A stretch of 64,000 nucleotides of DNA from the NCBI GenBank assembly GCA_947095535.1, contig OX352772.1, forward strand, positions 95,151,207-95,215,206. The letters are read 5' to 3'. Shown here one piece after another: positions 62,793-64,000 of this stretch. The notes beneath the pieces are model-generated. The model saw nothing but the letters and a program-made list of their open reading frames with translations, made no database searches and was not told the DNA's origin. The stretch is from Poecilobothrus nobilitatus (Eukaryota; Arthropoda; Insecta; Diptera; Dolichopodidae). A program made the position numbers and the translations under genes. Each line of letters starts with the position of its first letter. The first letter of the stretch is position 1.

Positions 62793-63712
62793 TTAAATAC
62801 AATTTTTTTTATTAATCCAAGTATTATGATCATCATTGAACCCTAACCATTTAACAAAAACTTTATTACCTTGTTTTTTAATAATTTTTTCTACCATGTA
62901 AGAATTTGGATATTTAACAGGAGTGAGTTCCTCTTTGTAGAAACCACCTGAAATAGGATTATTTTTATAATCTGATAATTGATATGTAACTGGATAGATA
63001 TTATTGATCTTATCAATTTTAAATATTTCAGTTGACCAATTTGGTTGATAGTCTTTTTCGAAGTGACCTTTATATTTACTTATTCTTACATATTCACCAA
63101 CCTTATATTTACTTTTTTGAAAAATTTTAGGTTGCATATATATATTTTTCAATATATTTCTTTCATTTTTCCGCGTAACTTTTTCAGGTGGAAGCTTTAT
63201 TGTAGAATGTTTTCTTGAATTATAATCTTTTATTATTGATTGCAGAATAGATAACCATTTATAATTTCCATTTAGACTAAATTTTTTCCACATAGAATTT
63301 TTCATTGTACGATTAAATCGTTCAACAATTGATGCTTTTAATTCACTGTATGTATGATAGTGATTGATAATTTTTTCTCTCATATAGTTTTGGAATTCTC
63401 TTTGAAAAACTCTTTGCCTTGATCAGAGTGAATATTTTTGGGTATAACTTTAGCGCGCTCAAAAATTGATTTCAGGGCATTTAAAACATTTTCAGCATTT
63501 TTTGTTTTCACAGGTTCAGCATAGGCATATTTGGAAAAAGTATCAATGACCGTCAGCATATATTTATAACCATTATTAAATTTTCCATAAGGTATCATTT
63601 CGACTAAATCGATTTGCCACGTGTCATTTAGACCTTTCTGTTTGAATTTTCTTCTAAGAAATTTACGTCTTGCCTGTCTATGAATTTCAGTCACTATTTG
63701 AGCTCTTGACAT
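62793..63712 (-). pseudogene. Polinton B integrase with chromodomain, single frameshift
   Basis: It starts MSRAQIVTEIHRQARRKF (63712). First Asp in WQIDLVEMIP, second in HSDQGKEF; then a one-base slip at about 63395, and in the second frame HYHTYSELKASIVERFNRT with the Glu. The C-terminus has PPEKVTRKNE, YKVGEYVRISKYK, YQPNWSTEIFKI and a chromodomain (KVFVKWLGF, HNTWIN) ending at 62793. All catalytic residues are present; only the frameshift disables it. It converges on PolB with 80 nt between the stops. Confidence 0.9.
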
Positions 63713-63901
63713 TTTGTTTTAAAAATGTTAAAGGTAATGTTATAATAATTATTATACATAAAATGATAGACCAAAGCATGGTTTAAACTAATCATCTAAT
63801 TGATTTCATTTGCTTTTATACTTTTCTACATGAGTATATAACTCAACTTTTATTTTCAAATTTATTTCATTTCCATTCTGACTGCTCAACAACTCGCTGA
63901 A

Positions 63902-64000
63902 ATGCTGCCTGATTCCACATCATTTCCATTTAAAGAAACTGTAGATGATGTAAATACACAAGGTCAGATACAAGAAAATGAAATTACGTCCACCATGGCC
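63902..64000 (+). CDS. Small acidic Polinton protein (B copy), truncated by window end
   Basis: An open frame to the window edge starting MLPDSTSFPFKETVDDVNTQ, with EITST as in the A copy (22250-22492). Divergent from integrase, 189 nt between the starts; a TATATAA at 63833 precedes it. Confidence 0.6.
   Translation, partial: MLPDSTSFPFKETVDDVNTQGQIQENEITSTMA

Larger units (their letters stand above)
59011..64000. mobile_element. Polinton/Maverick B, left part (continues beyond window)
   Basis: It starts AGTAGGTATAGGGGCACTTT at 59011. It shares CATGGGAA and CCCATATCGCACG with the Polinton A terminus, and has a GACCTAC-like AACCTACATTT. Genes: PolB (+) with an intron, integrase (-), acidic protein (+). 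The right end is outside the window. A 200-N gap lies in the terminal region. Confidence 0.85.

Overview
The window is a dense graveyard of transposable elements in an AT-rich animal genome. I see no convincing host gene. The genes have eukaryotic signals: TATA boxes followed about 32 nt later by an arthropod-type TCAGT initiator, short GT-AG introns, and poly(A)-tailed LINE and SINE copies. The element mix (Ty3/gypsy, jockey/CR1-like LINEs, Helitron, tRNA-derived SINEs, Polinton/Maverick elements) and a GTCCGTCCGTCC-containing repeat at 12.4-13.3 kb that resembles repeats I associate with flies suggest an arthropod, perhaps a dipteran. The species cannot be named from the sequence.

Layout. 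0-4.5 kb: a broken Ty3/gypsy element (minus strand) interrupted by a tRNA-headed SINE with an (AAT)n tail and by LINE debris. 4.5-7.3 kb: a decayed LINE (plus). 8.5-11.1 kb: a LINE tail, then the end of a Polinton ('D') with a PolB relic whose AGTAGGTA terminus abuts a Helitron Rep fragment. 12.4-13.3 kb: a non-coding repeat. 13.9-16.05 kb: a second gypsy pol (minus), cut by Polinton 'A'. 16.05-34.79 kb: Polinton A, with inverted repeats of about 0.75-0.9 kb. Its integrase gene is split by a 5.5 kb piece ('E') of a second Polinton type. 35.9-38.4 kb: a LINE fragment tandemly repeated with an 831-849 bp period. 38.5-41.4 kb: a nearly full-length LINE (minus). 42.8-59.0 kb: a nest, namely LINE-d (plus) containing LINE-e (minus) containing Polinton 'C' (44286-57326, with a 6-bp target duplication). 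59.01 kb to the end: the left part of Polinton 'B', which has inserted into LINE-d and contains a 200-N assembly gap.

Gene logic. The Polinton copies share one virion-like module: packaging ATPase, small basic protein, 19K-like protein, penton-like minor capsid protein, RGxG/FFGGLF protein, major capsid protein, adenain-like protease and a conserved 193-aa protein. They also share a chromodomain-type rve integrase and a DLQ...CAVKNC protein that may be nuclease-like. Their DNA polymerases differ. A, B and D carry a PolB with a Cys-rich N-terminus; C carries a different PolB with C2H2 fingers and an endonuclease-VII-like insert. This points to replication-module exchange.

The most exciting candidate is a 75-codon intact ORF just inside the left TIR of Polinton A (16889-17116, minus). 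It has a KVHF motif followed by the W...ARD...FQRRI...HR pattern of the PPP1R15/GADD34 family, the protein phosphatase 1 adaptors for eIF2-alpha. Polinton A may therefore have carried a host-derived translation-control gene. Most other genes are decayed, and reading frames given here as broken are described as found.
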